DNA of 64,000 nt from CAZGUX01 sp964529305 (GCA_964529305.1 CAZGUX010000238.1:22140-86139); one strand, 5' to 3'. Shown: positions 45,055 through 54,260, counted from the first letter of the stretch. Numbers and translations are program-made. Notes: generated by a model from the sequence alone, not told the origin.

Positions 45055-48000
45055 ATGCTGAACAGACTATTCGTCCTCGGGGCGGCCTTGGCCCTTGGAA
45101 CATGCGCCCTTTGGGCTCAGATCACGGCAGGAAGCATCACGGGACTCGTCACCGACCAGTCGCAGGCGATTGTTCCCAATGCCAAGGTCACGGTCACCAA
45201 CCAGTCCACGGGCCTGACGCGTGAGACGGCGAGCAACACCTCGGGAGAGTACCGGGTGCCGCTGCTGCCGCCGGGACTCTACACGATCAACGCGGCGGGA
45301 CAGGGGTTCAAGGGCCGCGCGGTCAAGGACGTCAAACTCGAGACGCAGCAGGTAGTCCGGGTGGATTTTCAACTCGAGTTGGGCAGCGTGCAGGAAACCG
45401 TGACGGTGGACGCGCAGGCGGCGCAACTGGAGACCGAGTCGACCACCACCGGAACGGTCATCAAGCAGGAGCAGGTGACCAACCTGCCGTTGAACGTGCG
45501 GCAGTTCATGCAGATGGTGTTCCTATCGCCGTTCGCGATTCCGGCGTCGCGGGACTTCCGGTCGACGGAGATCGCGCGCGATACGGCTGTGGCCTCAGGC
45601 GGAGGGGCCAGGCCGGAAGACAACAACTACCAGATCGACGGATTCGACAACCAGGAATCGGGCCGGCACGGCTTTTCGGTGTCGCCTCCGGTGGACTCGA
45701 TCGCCGAGTTCAAGGTGCAGGCGGGGACGGCGTCGGCGGAGTTCGGGCACGGCGCGGGCACGATGATCAACGTCGTGACCAAGAGCGGGAGCAACGAGAT
45801 CCACGGCACCCTGTACGAGTTTCTGCGCAACAACAATTTCGACGCGAGGAATTTTTTCGCGGCGCGCGTGTCGCCCTTGAAGCGGAATCAGTTCGGCGCC
45901 TCCGTAGGCGGGCCTGTGATCAAGAACAAGGTTTTCTATTTCGGGAACTACGAAGGGTTCCGGCAGCGGTCGGCAGGCAACCCCACGATCGGACGGGTGC
46001 CCACGGCCGATGAGCGGGCGGGCATCTTCACGGTGCCGGTTCGCGACCCCACCACGGGGGCGCCGTTTTCCTCCACCGACGGGCGTTTCCAGATTCCCGC
46101 CTCGCGGTTCAATCCGATTTCGGCGAAGATCGTCCCGTTCTGGCCGGACGCGAACACGAACGACGTGGTGGCTCGCAACTACCGGTTTGACCGGCCCAGC
46201 GCGCCGACGGACCGCAACAACGCCACGGTGCGGGGCGACTACAACATGACCAGTTCGGACAATCTGTACGTCCGGTGGGTGGTGAACGACGACAAGTCGG
46301 ACACGCCGCCCAACTTCCCGAACAATGCGGGAGGGCGGAAGTTTGCGCTTCGGGCCTGGACCCTGGGAGGGCATTACAACCGCGTATTCAGTCCTCGCCT
46401 GGTGAACGACTTCGGTTTCGGCTACATGTACTACAAAAACGAGAATCTGACCTACAATTCGAACGGCACAAACTACTTCGAGCAGGTGGGCATTCTCAAC
46501 GTTCTGGCGTACTCGAACCCGATCATGACAGGGTATCCGGGGATCTCGATTCCGGGCTATCTGAATCCGGGCGAGCAGGGAGTGAACTACCGTTCGACCA
46601 ACACGGTGGATCTTTCCGACAACCTGTCGTGGCAGGTCGGGCGGCACGGCCTGAGATTCGGAGGCGCTGCGCGGCACGTCGATACGGAGATGTTCTACCT
46701 GGGGTTCAACTCGAGCCACGAGTTTGCCAACCGGTATTCCGGCGACAACTTCGCGGACTTTCTTTTGGGGGTGCCGTCGAGCCTGAACAAGACGGCGCGC
46801 GCGGTGGTGTGGAACAACACCAAGCAGTATTACGCGCTGTACTTCCACGACGACTGGAAGGTGACGCCGCGCCTGACACTGAACTTCGGGCTGCGGTGGG
46901 AAATCGAAACGCCGATCAAATCGCCGCGCAACGCCGTGGTCGGCTTCGATCACCGGACGGGCGAGACGCTGTTCTCGCAGAACATCGAAAACAAGCAGGA
47001 GATCGAGCGGTTCTATACCCAGGTGCGGCCGGACATCAAGATCAAGTTCATTCCGCAGGACACCATGTACGACGCGGACCGGAACAACTTCGCGCCCCGA
47101 ATCGGGTTGGCCTATCAACTCCGGAGCCGGACCGTGCTGCGGGCGGGGATGGGAACGTTCTTCATCGGTCCGCAGGTCTCGTCGCTGACCTCGGCGGAAG
47201 ACTACCCGCCGCTTACTTACCGTCCGATCTGGAGCGGCGATCCGACGAGGCCGGTGCTGGTTCTGCCGGGCGGCACGCAGATCCCGACCGGGTACAATCC
47301 GGAGGGCTCGGGCGGGATCGAGGCGACCGTGCGATTCCCAAGCCCGCTGACGATCTTCCCCATCTACTCGCGGCATCTGCCGTACAGCGAGAACTACCAG
47401 TGGATGTCGAGCATCCAGCAGCAGGTGACCTCGTCGCTGGTGGTGGAGGCACAGTATCTCGGGTCGCGCACCAACCACCTGATGGGGTTTCACAACACCA
47501 ACTACACCCAGCCAGCGCCTGGAGCGATACAGAACCGGTTGCCGTATCCGAGTTTCGCCCGGATCCAGGGATATCACTTCGGCCTCGACGGCTGGTATCA
47601 CGGGATGGGGTTGAAGGCCGAGCAGCGGCTGAAAAGCGGGATGATGTTCTCCGTGGCCTACACGTGGTCGAAAGCGATGGACACGGGTTCGACGTTGAAC
47701 CAGTCCCCGGTGTTCAACAATGTCGACGACTTCTGGAAGTCGGCCAAGGGGCTGTCGGATTTCGACGTCCGGCACCGCTTTGTGACCAGCTATCAGGTTG
47801 AAGTTCCGGTGGGCAAAGGCAAGCGTTTCGCCGGCGACGCCTCCCGTGCCGTAAACCTCTTGATAGGCGGATGGGGCGTGCGCGGCGTGACGGTCGCGCA
47901 GTCCGGCTTTTCCTACACGCCGACGATGAACTTGAACCGTGCCAACTTCTGTGCCACCGCTTGCGTGGCGCGGCCCGACCGGATCGCCGACGGCAACGTT

Positions 48001-48321
48001 CCGGAGTCCGAAAGGACGATCGAACGCTATTGGGACCTCAATGCGTTTGTGCTGCCGCCCGCGACCGCTCCGCGGCACACGACGTCCGGCCGGAACATTC
48101 TCCGAGGGCCGGGACTGATCAACTGGGATTTCGGAGTGTTCAAAAACTTCCAGATCACGGAATCCAAGCGGCTGGAGTTCCGGTATGAGGCGTTCAACAC
48201 ATTCAACCACGCGAACTTCCTGGCGCCCCCGAGCAACGCGGAAGCGCCCGCTGCGTTCGGCCGGATCACCGGCGCGGACTTTCCGCGTATCTCGCAATTC
48301 GTGCTCAAGTTCGTTTTCTAG
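45055..48321 (+). CDS. TonB-dependent receptor, Oar-like, with carboxypeptidase-regulatory domain
   Basis: A complete 1088-residue outer-membrane receptor. ATG 45055 is chosen over 44998 because GGAGGTG lies directly upstream and a signal peptide follows (NRLFVLGAALALGTCALWAQ); 44998 falls inside the promoter. Residues about 24-115 are the regulatory domain (AGSITGLVTDQSQAIVPNAK, YRVPLLPPGLYTI). The plug has QVTNLPLNVRQFMQMV and NNYQIDGFDNQESGRHG, and FGHGAGTMINVVTKSGSNEI. The barrel ends with RISQFVLKFVF, an aromatic-terminated strand. Followed eight bases later by a sialidase gene; probably imports its products or substrate. Confidence 0.96.
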   Translation: MLNRLFVLGAALALGTCALWAQITAGSITGLVTDQSQAIVPNAKVTVTNQSTGLTRETASNTSGEYRVPLLPPGLYTINAAGQGFKGRAVKDVKLETQQVVRVDFQLELGSVQETVTVDAQAAQLETESTTTGTVIKQEQVTNLPLNVRQFMQMVFLSPFAIPASRDFRSTEIARDTAVASGGGARPEDNNYQIDGFDNQESGRHGFSVSPPVDSIAEFKVQAGTASAEFGHGAGTMINVVTKSGSNEIHGTLYEFLRNNNFDARNFFAARVSPLKRNQFGASVGGPVIKNKVFYFGNYEGFRQRSAGNPTIGRVPTADERAGIFTVPVRDPTTGAPFSSTDGRFQIPASRFNPISAKIVPFWPDANTNDVVARNYRFDRPSAPTDRNNATVRGDYNMTSSDNLYVRWVVNDDKSDTPPNFPNNAGGRKFALRAWTLGGHYNRVFSPRLVNDFGFGYMYYKNENLTYNSNGTNYFEQVGILNVLAYSNPIMTGYPGISIPGYLNPGEQGVNYRSTNTVDLSDNLSWQVGRHGLRFGGAARHVDTEMFYLGFNSSHEFANRYSGDNFADFLLGVPSSLNKTARAVVWNNTKQYYALYFHDDWKVTPRLTLNFGLRWEIETPIKSPRNAVVGFDHRTGETLFSQNIENKQEIERFYTQVRPDIKIKFIPQDTMYDADRNNFAPRIGLAYQLRSRTVLRAGMGTFFIGPQVSSLTSAEDYPPLTYRPIWSGDPTRPVLVLPGGTQIPTGYNPEGSGGIEATVRFPSPLTIFPIYSRHLPYSENYQWMSSIQQQVTSSLVVEAQYLGSRTNHLMGFHNTNYTQPAPGAIQNRLPYPSFARIQGYHFGLDGWYHGMGLKAEQRLKSGMMFSVAYTWSKAMDTGSTLNQSPVFNNVDDFWKSAKGLSDFDVRHRFVTSYQVEVPVGKGKRFAGDASRAVNLLIGGWGVRGVTVAQSGFSYTPTMNLNRANFCATACVARPDRIADGNVPESERTIERYWDLNAFVLPPATAPRHTTSGRNILRGPGLINWDFGVFKNFQITESKRLEFRYEAFNTFNHANFLAPPSNAEAPAAFGRITGADFPRISQFVLKFVF

Positions 48322-48328
48322 GAGGCTC

Positions 48329-49498
48329 GTGAACACGGTTTTCTTTGCAGGATGTTGTGCGCTGCTGGCCCTGGCCGCGGCTGGCGCCGAGTTGACGCAG
48401 ACGGTTGTCTATCGGTCCGGCGACGGGTATCGCACGTTCCGGATTCCCGCGCTGATCACCAGCGCGAAAGGGACGCTGCTGGCGTTCGCCGAGGCGCGGG
48501 ACGTGAACTCGAAGATGGACTCTGGCAACATCGACATGGTCCTGAAGCGAAGCACGGACGGCGGCAAAACCTGGGGGCCGCTGCAGGTGGTGGTCGATTT
48601 CGCCGAGGACACCATCGGCAACCCGACGCCGGTGGTCGATCGAAAGACCGGCGCCATCGTGCTGGTGCTGACGCGAAACCCGGGCAACCTCACGCTGCCC
48701 GACTTCGTGCGGGAGCGCGGCGGCGGAACCCGTACGGTGTGGGTCACGCGAAGCACGGACGACGGCCGCACCTGGTCGAAGCCCGAAGAGATCACGAGCA
48801 CCGCGAAACTGCCGGACATGACCGCCTATTGGACAGGGCCTGGCAACGGGATTCAGCTTCGTTCGGGACGGATCGTCATCCCCTCCTACCACGTCCGACG
48901 TCTGCCGATGGAGGCGAGGTCGGCGCTCGACGGTCCGGACGACAACAGCAAGATCGGCAACATCGTCGAGCGATTGTTGGCGCCGTACTTCTACTCGCAC
49001 ATGTTGTACAGCGATGACGGCGGCCGCTCGTGGAAGCTGGGCGGCAACGCGCAGCCGAAAACCGGCGAGTGTGCCGTCGCCGAACTCTCCGACGGATCGC
49101 TGCTGTTGAACATGCGGAACTATTACGGGCGGGGATTGAAGGCAACGGCCCGCAGCCGCGATGGCGGCCTGACGTGGACGGACCCAGCCTTTGACGAAGC
49201 GCTGACGGAGCCGGTCTGCCAGGCGAGCCTGATCCGCTACGGCAGGAAGGGCGACCGGCTGTTGTTTTCGAATCCGGCGGCGAAGAAGCGTGTGAACATG
49301 ACGGTCCGGCTCAGCGAGGACGGCGGGCGGAGTTGGGTGGCCCACCGGGTTCTGCACGAAGGACCTTCCGCGTATTCGTCGCTGGCCGAACTGCGCGGCG
49401 GGGCGATCGCGTGCCTGTACGAGCGGGGCGATAAAGGCCCGTACGAGACCATCACGTTCGCGCGTTTCTCGGTCGACTGGCTGAAGCAGCGGCCGTAG
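48329..49498 (+). CDS. Exo-alpha-sialidase (BNR-repeat neuraminidase), secreted
   Basis: A 389-residue enzyme starting at GTG 48329 behind GGAGG. Signal peptide FFAGCCALLALAAAGA. The sialidase Arg motif FRIP is at 37-40. Five Asp-boxes are present: STDGGKTW (75-82), STDDGRTW (142-149), SDDGGRSW (228-235), SRDGGLTW (276-283) and SEDGGRSW. The fold is a six-bladed propeller that cleaves terminal sialic acid or a related 2-keto sugar. It is cotranscribed with the TonB receptor under the GntR-type promoter. Confidence 0.92.
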   Translation: MNTVFFAGCCALLALAAAGAELTQTVVYRSGDGYRTFRIPALITSAKGTLLAFAEARDVNSKMDSGNIDMVLKRSTDGGKTWGPLQVVVDFAEDTIGNPTPVVDRKTGAIVLVLTRNPGNLTLPDFVRERGGGTRTVWVTRSTDDGRTWSKPEEITSTAKLPDMTAYWTGPGNGIQLRSGRIVIPSYHVRRLPMEARSALDGPDDNSKIGNIVERLLAPYFYSHMLYSDDGGRSWKLGGNAQPKTGECAVAELSDGSLLLNMRNYYGRGLKATARSRDGGLTWTDPAFDEALTEPVCQASLIRYGRKGDRLLFSNPAAKKRVNMTVRLSEDGGRSWVAHRVLHEGPSAYSSLAELRGGAIACLYERGDKGPYETITFARFSVDWLKQRP

Positions 49499-49653
49499 AC
49501 CCTGCCCCGACACGCGTGAAGCGGACGCTACCGTTTCTTCAGGAAAAGGTGGCTGGTGGGTGGTCGCAATACGTCGCCACCGCTCACTCACGCTTGCGGC
49601 TCGGAAGAAAAGGCCGCCCGCGCGGCGCCCTGAAATCAGGTAATGTACAAGCG

Positions 49654-51045
49654 ATGGGTCAGCTACTGATTGGTACAGGACGTTGTGACATTACTCCCGC
49701 GCCGGGAACTCCGCAAGGCGGATGGGGCGCGCAGACGCACCAGCGAGGATTGGGCGCCGACATGCCGTTCTATGCGACGGCAATGGTTCTCTCCGACGGC
49801 GACGAGACCGTTGCCATTGCCGACGTCGACGCGATCGGCTTCGACATGGAGTGGACGAACAGGATCATGGACGCGATTGCGGCGTTGACGAAGCTGCCGC
49901 GCGAGCGCATCCGGTTCTCCTGCACGCACACGCACTCCGGGCCGAACACGTTCCGCCTGGCGACGATCAGCGAAGGGCTCGACATGTCGTTGAGTTACCT
50001 GGACAGTCTGCCCCATCGTATTGCGGGAGCGGTATGGCAGGCTCAGCAAAATCTGCGGCCGGCCCGTGTCGCCGCGGGAGCAGGCCGTTCGGAGATGAAC
50101 GTCAATCGGCGCTTTCATCCGCCGGGCGGCGGCATGGCCGTGGGAAGGAACTGGGACGGAGTCGCCGATCCCACGGTGCGCGTGGTTCGATTCGACGCGC
50201 TCGACGAGACCCCGATCGCGACCATCGTCCACTACGCGTGCCACCCGACAACGATCGCGTGGCAAAGCCAGCACTATACGCCGGACTATCCGGGACCGAT
50301 CCGGACGGTGGTGGAGCGGGAACTGGGCGGCGCGTGTCTGTTCCTGCAGGGACCGACCGGCAACCTGACCCCGCGCCGGGGCTTCACGGGCGACTTCCGC
50401 GTGTACCGGCGTATCGGCGAGTCGATCGGATTGGAGGCCTCGCGGGTTGCCCAGTCACTGGAAACGCTGCCGCGGCAGGAGAAGTTCCTCCGCGTCCAGC
50501 AGTCCGGCGCGGCGATTGCCATCTACGAAGACGAGCCCGTGGAACCAGCCGCGCCGGTGCTGCGCGTGATCACTCGCGACATTCAGATGCCGGTGCGTCC
50601 GTTCGGCGATCCTGAACCGCTGGAAGCCGAAGCGGTGCGGCTGCGCGCTGAACTCACGCGGCTCCGAAGCGAAGGAACCGAGGCCGAGGTCCGCGAGGCA
50701 ACGGCGCGCGCCACGCAGGCAGGCTGGGCGGCCGGGGCCGCGCGCCAGTATCACAACAAGACGTCGGTGCCGTGGCAGATGATGGCCATCCGGATCGGCG
50801 ATACCGCCCTGCTCTCGGTACAAGGGGAGCCGTTCGTCGAGTTGGGGCTGCGGATCGCCGCCGAATCCCCATTTGCCCACACTCTCTTCTCGGGCTACAC
50901 GAACGGGGCATTCGGGTACATCGCCACTCGGGAAGCGTATGGAGAAGGCGGCTACGAGGTGCTCGGCGGGAGTCCCTTCTCTCCCGACGCGGCCGACGTC
51001 GTGGTGGACGAAGGCCTCAAGTTACTACGCGAGCTTGCGGCCTGA
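49654..51045 (+). CDS. Neutral/alkaline ceramidase-like protein
   Basis: A 463-residue protein of the neutral ceramidase N-terminal superfamily. ATG 49654 is used; the upstream open frame is not protein-like. Zinc ligands: H92 and H94 in CTHTHSGPN and H197 in YACHPTT. The region of the nucleophile is GPTGNLTPRRG instead of the usual GDVSPN, so the catalytic serine is replaced or shifted. The protein lacks a clear signal peptide. Many bacterial relatives have unknown ester or amide substrates. It follows the sialidase gene after 155 bases. Confidence 0.82.
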   Translation: MGQLLIGTGRCDITPAPGTPQGGWGAQTHQRGLGADMPFYATAMVLSDGDETVAIADVDAIGFDMEWTNRIMDAIAALTKLPRERIRFSCTHTHSGPNTFRLATISEGLDMSLSYLDSLPHRIAGAVWQAQQNLRPARVAAGAGRSEMNVNRRFHPPGGGMAVGRNWDGVADPTVRVVRFDALDETPIATIVHYACHPTTIAWQSQHYTPDYPGPIRTVVERELGGACLFLQGPTGNLTPRRGFTGDFRVYRRIGESIGLEASRVAQSLETLPRQEKFLRVQQSGAAIAIYEDEPVEPAAPVLRVITRDIQMPVRPFGDPEPLEAEAVRLRAELTRLRSEGTEAEVREATARATQAGWAAGAARQYHNKTSVPWQMMAIRIGDTALLSVQGEPFVELGLRIAAESPFAHTLFSGYTNGAFGYIATREAYGEGGYEVLGGSPFSPDAADVVVDEGLKLLRELAA

Positions 51046-51119
51046 ACGATTGGAGTCACCGCCCTTGCGGTGTCCGCACGGGCCCGCGCCCGGCGACCAA
51101 AAACGTCGCCCCGCGCCAC

Positions 51120-52073
51120 TCAGTCCTCGACGATCGCCATGATGGTTTGGGGAGAATTCCCCTCGAGGCGGTTGTTGACGTAGATGTACGCTTCCAGGCG
51201 CTGCTCCCGCGCCTTGCGGATCAGGGTCTTCAACGCCTCGCGGGCTTCGGGATTCGGATCCTGCACGGTTTCGTACGGCGAGAACAATTGAACGGCGTCT
51301 TCGTATTGCCGGCCCCGGCGCAGCAATGCGCGGCTCACCACGAAATTCGCCGTGATGGAATTGGGGAGCCCAACTTGCGTCTGGATCTCCGGCATCTTCG
51401 ACCAGGCGTTGAACACGTGCGCCACGCCGTGGCTGCGGAGGCACGCGAAGTATTCGGGCACAAGGAACTCAGGGTTTCGGATCTCCACCGCGTACCGGAA
51501 AGTCTTGGGCAACTTCGACAGAAACGGGTCCAGAACCTCCACGAACTCCGAGACTCCGGGCATTGAAGTGCGCGAGAATGTGCCGAACTCGAAGATCAGA
51601 ACCCCGACCTTCTCCTGGTAAGGCTCCAGCATCTGGAGAAACGCGTCGCGGAGCAACATCGCGTCCAGGAACGACGGATTCGCCATTCCCGCCGTCGCAC
51701 CGTAGCGGGCGTGCTGCGGGAAGATCTTGCAGGTGATCTGTTCCGGCACTTTGAAGGCGAACCGGAACTCGGCCGGGACCTGGCTGAAGAGCTTCTGCCA
51801 GAACACATCGCTCGGGAACTGATAAAACGCGAAATCCCCGCAGACCGTGGGGAAGTACTGGACGTATTCGCGCAGGCACTCCGCCTCGAAGAATTTCTGC
51901 GAGAAGCGCCCGCGCGTGAGGTAGTTGGAACGCGAATAGATCTGGCCGATCCAGCCCTCGTATTTCCACGAACTGCCGCCGATCAGGATATTGTCTTTGG
52001 CCAACCGCGAGAGCGCTTCCCGCAGTTTCTCGCGGTCAAAATTCGATTCGGGTTCGAAGAGGCTGCCGATCAC
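51120..52073 (-). CDS. DUF72 domain protein (YecE-like)
   Basis: A 317-residue DUF72 protein, a TIM-barrel family of unknown activity. Typical marks: ILIGGSSWKYEGWIGQIYSR, FFEAECLREYVQYFPTVCGD, RFAFKVPEQITCKIFPQHAR, FRYAVEIRNPEFL and AYIYVNNRLEGNSPQTI at the C-terminus. It starts at GTG 52073, nine bases after the gamma-glutamyltransferase stop, and lacks a ribosome site, so it may be translated by coupling. Confidence 0.92.
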   Translation of the reverse strand: MIGSLFEPESNFDREKLREALSRLAKDNILIGGSSWKYEGWIGQIYSRSNYLTRGRFSQKFFEAECLREYVQYFPTVCGDFAFYQFPSDVFWQKLFSQVPAEFRFAFKVPEQITCKIFPQHARYGATAGMANPSFLDAMLLRDAFLQMLEPYQEKVGVLIFEFGTFSRTSMPGVSEFVEVLDPFLSKLPKTFRYAVEIRNPEFLVPEYFACLRSHGVAHVFNAWSKMPEIQTQVGLPNSITANFVVSRALLRRGRQYEDAVQLFSPYETVQDPNPEAREALKTLIRKAREQRLEAYIYVNNRLEGNSPQTIMAIVED

Positions 52074-52082
52074 GTTGGAGGA

Positions 52083-53927
52083 TCACCACGCGTGGGCGAT
52101 GCGATAGCCCCAGGGATCGGCGCCGGCTTCGAGGACGCCATCGGGATAAATGCGGATCGCCGTCGGGGCAGCGCCGCTGGCCCATCGCGAGCGCATGCCG
52201 ACTTTGTGCTTCCGCTCGGCCAGTTCGGAAACCACGCTCGGCGCGATACGCTCGTCGAGCAGCAGGTCGCCGGGGTTCATGGCGTGATTGTCGAAGCTCG
52301 ACACCAGATGCCGCGTCTGGAAACGCGGGGCTTCAATGGCTTCCTGCGCGTTCATACCGAACTCCACCACGTTCAGCAGGATCTGCAGCAGCGATTGCTC
52401 CTGATTATCGCCACCGGGCGTCGAGAGGGCCAGAAACGGCCTGCCGTTCTGGGTGACCAACGTCGGACTGAGGGTGACGCGCGGCCGCTTGCCGCCGGCC
52501 AACTCATTGGGGTGGCCGTGGATGAGAAGGAAGCTCTGGGCGCGCTGTGTGAGGGGAATGCCCGTGTCGCCGGCGATCACCGACGGCAGCCACGAACCCG
52601 ACGGGGTGACCGTGAACATCACGCCGTCTTTGTCGACCGCATTGATGCAGGTGGTGTCGCGCGCCAGCAGGATGTCGTCGATCCGCACGTGCTGCGACTC
52701 GGCCTCGGAAGGATGAATGCCGGGCCGCGGGCCGATTTTGCCCGGGCGGAAATCGAGCGAAGCGAACGGCCCGATCAGTGTGCGCCGTTCCGTGGCGTAC
52801 TCTTTCGACAGCAACCGGTCGGCGGGCACCGCCGCGAACTTCGGATCGCCATAATAGGTGTCGCGATCGGCGTAGGCGAGCTTGAGCGCTTCGACCACGG
52901 TATGCAGGTACGTGTACGAATTGAACCGCATCGCCCGCAGGTCGTAGCCCTCGAGCAGATTGAGCGCTTCCAGCATCGACGGCCCCTGCGTCCAGAAGCC
53001 GGGCTTGTAGACCTGATAGCCGCGGTACGTGACACTGACCGCATCCTCCGGCTGAAGCCGGAAGGCGGCCATATCCTCGTAGCGGAGCAGGCCGTTATGG
53101 TCGCGGCTGAACTGGTCGATCTTGCGCGCGATTTCTCCGCGGTAGAAGTAGTCGCGGACGGCATCGATGCCGGCGGTCCGGCTGCCACCGGAAGCCAAGA
53201 CTTTCTTCTCCTCGGCGACCATCGCGCGCAGGGTGCGGGCCAAGGCGGGCTGACGAAACACTTCTCCCGTCCGGGGCGAGCGGCCCCCCGGGCGAAAGAC
53301 ATCGCGAGAGGTTGGCCACAGATCAAAGAATCGCCGGCTGCGGTCGATATAGAGCGCCCTCATTTCATCCATGGGCGAGCCGTCGGCCAGTTCGATGGCG
53401 GGTTGAATGATTTCGGCGAACGGTCGGGCGCCATACTCGCGTAACGCCACCAGGCCAGCTTCCACCATGCCCGGCGTCAGGGCCGGCATCAGTCCAGCGA
53501 CGGGAATGAAGCCTTTTAATCCGCCAGGCTCCGGCGGCGACAACATCTCTCCCGGCTGCAGACGCCGATGGCGGAAAAGATCAGGCGTAGCGGACTTGGG
53601 CATGGTGCCGACGCCGGCGATGGCCTTGACCTTGCCGTCGCGAGTGCGGATGAGAATCGGAGCTTCACCTCCGAAACCGAAATGGGAGAACTCGACGATC
53701 GCGGCCGCGAACATCGCCGACACACCCGCGTCGACCGCGTTGCCCCCCGCGTGAAACAGGCGCATTCCCGCCTGTGCCGACTCCTCGCTGCCGGCGCCCA
53801 CCGCGCCCCTGACACCACGCACGGCATATTTCGCCGGGCGCTCCATCTCTCTCTCTTTTCGCTGGGCGGACGCGATCACCGCAACGCCGAGCGCAATCGT
53901 CAGGCCAACGTGAACACTCTTCCGCAT
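52083..53927 (-). CDS. ggt: Gamma-glutamyltransferase family Ntn-hydrolase, exported
   Basis: A 614-residue self-processing hydrolase with a signal peptide (VGLTIALGVAVIASAQ). N-terminal marks are GMRLFHAGGNAVDAGVSAMF and FGFGGEAPILIRT. The processing site is DTTCINAVDKDG, with Thr as the new N-terminal nucleophile of the small subunit. Small-subunit marks are GSWLPSVIAGDTGIPLTQRA, PRVTLSPTLVTQNGRPFLAL and STPGGDNQEQSLLQI. It would act on glutathione or other gamma-glutamyl or acyl compounds in the periplasm. Confidence 0.93.
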   Translation of the reverse strand: MRKSVHVGLTIALGVAVIASAQRKEREMERPAKYAVRGVRGAVGAGSEESAQAGMRLFHAGGNAVDAGVSAMFAAAIVEFSHFGFGGEAPILIRTRDGKVKAIAGVGTMPKSATPDLFRHRRLQPGEMLSPPEPGGLKGFIPVAGLMPALTPGMVEAGLVALREYGARPFAEIIQPAIELADGSPMDEMRALYIDRSRRFFDLWPTSRDVFRPGGRSPRTGEVFRQPALARTLRAMVAEEKKVLASGGSRTAGIDAVRDYFYRGEIARKIDQFSRDHNGLLRYEDMAAFRLQPEDAVSVTYRGYQVYKPGFWTQGPSMLEALNLLEGYDLRAMRFNSYTYLHTVVEALKLAYADRDTYYGDPKFAAVPADRLLSKEYATERRTLIGPFASLDFRPGKIGPRPGIHPSEAESQHVRIDDILLARDTTCINAVDKDGVMFTVTPSGSWLPSVIAGDTGIPLTQRAQSFLLIHGHPNELAGGKRPRVTLSPTLVTQNGRPFLALSTPGGDNQEQSLLQILLNVVEFGMNAQEAIEAPRFQTRHLVSSFDNHAMNPGDLLLDERIAPSVVSELAERKHKVGMRSRWASGAAPTAIRIYPDGVLEAGADPWGYRIAHAW

Positions 53928-53991
53928 AGGGGAGGGCCTTCCCGAACTGTAATCTCCCTATTCTACCCTCGGAAGATATAATGTCGGTTCC

Positions 53992-54153
53992 ATGACTCCC
54001 CCCGAGCCAGCTGCATTCGAGCCTGTTGTGAAGGAACCGGACGATGATCCGATTCTGTACTGCCCGGTGTGCTCCCAACGGCTGTCCGAGCGCAAGTGCA
54101 AGCTCCTGTGTGAGCGCTGCGGCTACTACATGAGCTGCGCGGATTACTACTAG
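53992..54153 (+). CDS. Small zinc-ribbon protein (53 residues)
   Basis: A 53-residue protein with two CxxC knuckles: LYCPVCSQRL and LCERCGYYMSCADYY, separated by a short basic stretch (SERKCKL). The acidic N-terminus (EPVVKEPDDDPI) is likely disordered. A perfect TATAAT (53977-53982) ends nine bases before ATG 53992, so the message is probably leaderless. Tiny zinc ribbons of this form occur as conserved orphans in Acidobacteria (recalled, not checked). Function unknown; nucleic-acid or protein binding is likely. Confidence 0.8.
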   Translation: MTPPEPAAFEPVVKEPDDDPILYCPVCSQRLSERKCKLLCERCGYYMSCADYY

Positions 54154-54169
54154 CGCGACGCCGAAGCAA

Positions 54170-54260
54170 CGGGAGACCGGTCTGGGAATCGAACCCAGCG
54201 GTGCTCGCAGGCGAGCACCCAACGGATTTGCAGACCGCGGGAAGCCCAGCCTCCTCTCCC
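54170..54260 (-). tRNA. tRNA-like gene with anticodon GCA and long variable arm (candidate unusual Cys/Sec-type tRNA)
   Basis: Reading the minus strand from 54260: GGGAGA pairs with TCTCCC (54176-54171), and could extend by GG:CC if two bases bulge. The anticodon loop is CTGCAAA (54233-54227) with anticodon GCA; its stem has three Watson-Crick pairs, one wobble and a T-T mismatch next to the loop. The variable arm is a long hairpin (GGTGCTCG/CGAGCACC). The T arm is perfect: CTGGG-TTCGATT-CCCAG. The discriminator is G and no CCA is encoded. Long variable arm plus G73 is Ser/Sec-like, whereas GCA is Cys. The D arm is weak. It may be a functional odd tRNA or a decayed one. Confidence 0.45.

Noticed and set aside
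46275..47801. 508-codon plus-strand frame inside the second TonB receptor
   Set aside because: Out-of-frame shadow of the receptor gene, with no domain or start signal.
45595..48336. 913-codon open frame on the minus strand
   Set aside because: Antisense to the complete TonB receptor with clear domains, signal peptide and ribosome site; the minus frame is arginine/histidine/valine-rich without motifs.
53665..54222. 185-codon minus-strand frame running over the zinc-ribbon gene into the gamma-glutamyltransferase gene
   Set aside because: It is out of frame with the transferase and antisense to the zinc-ribbon gene.
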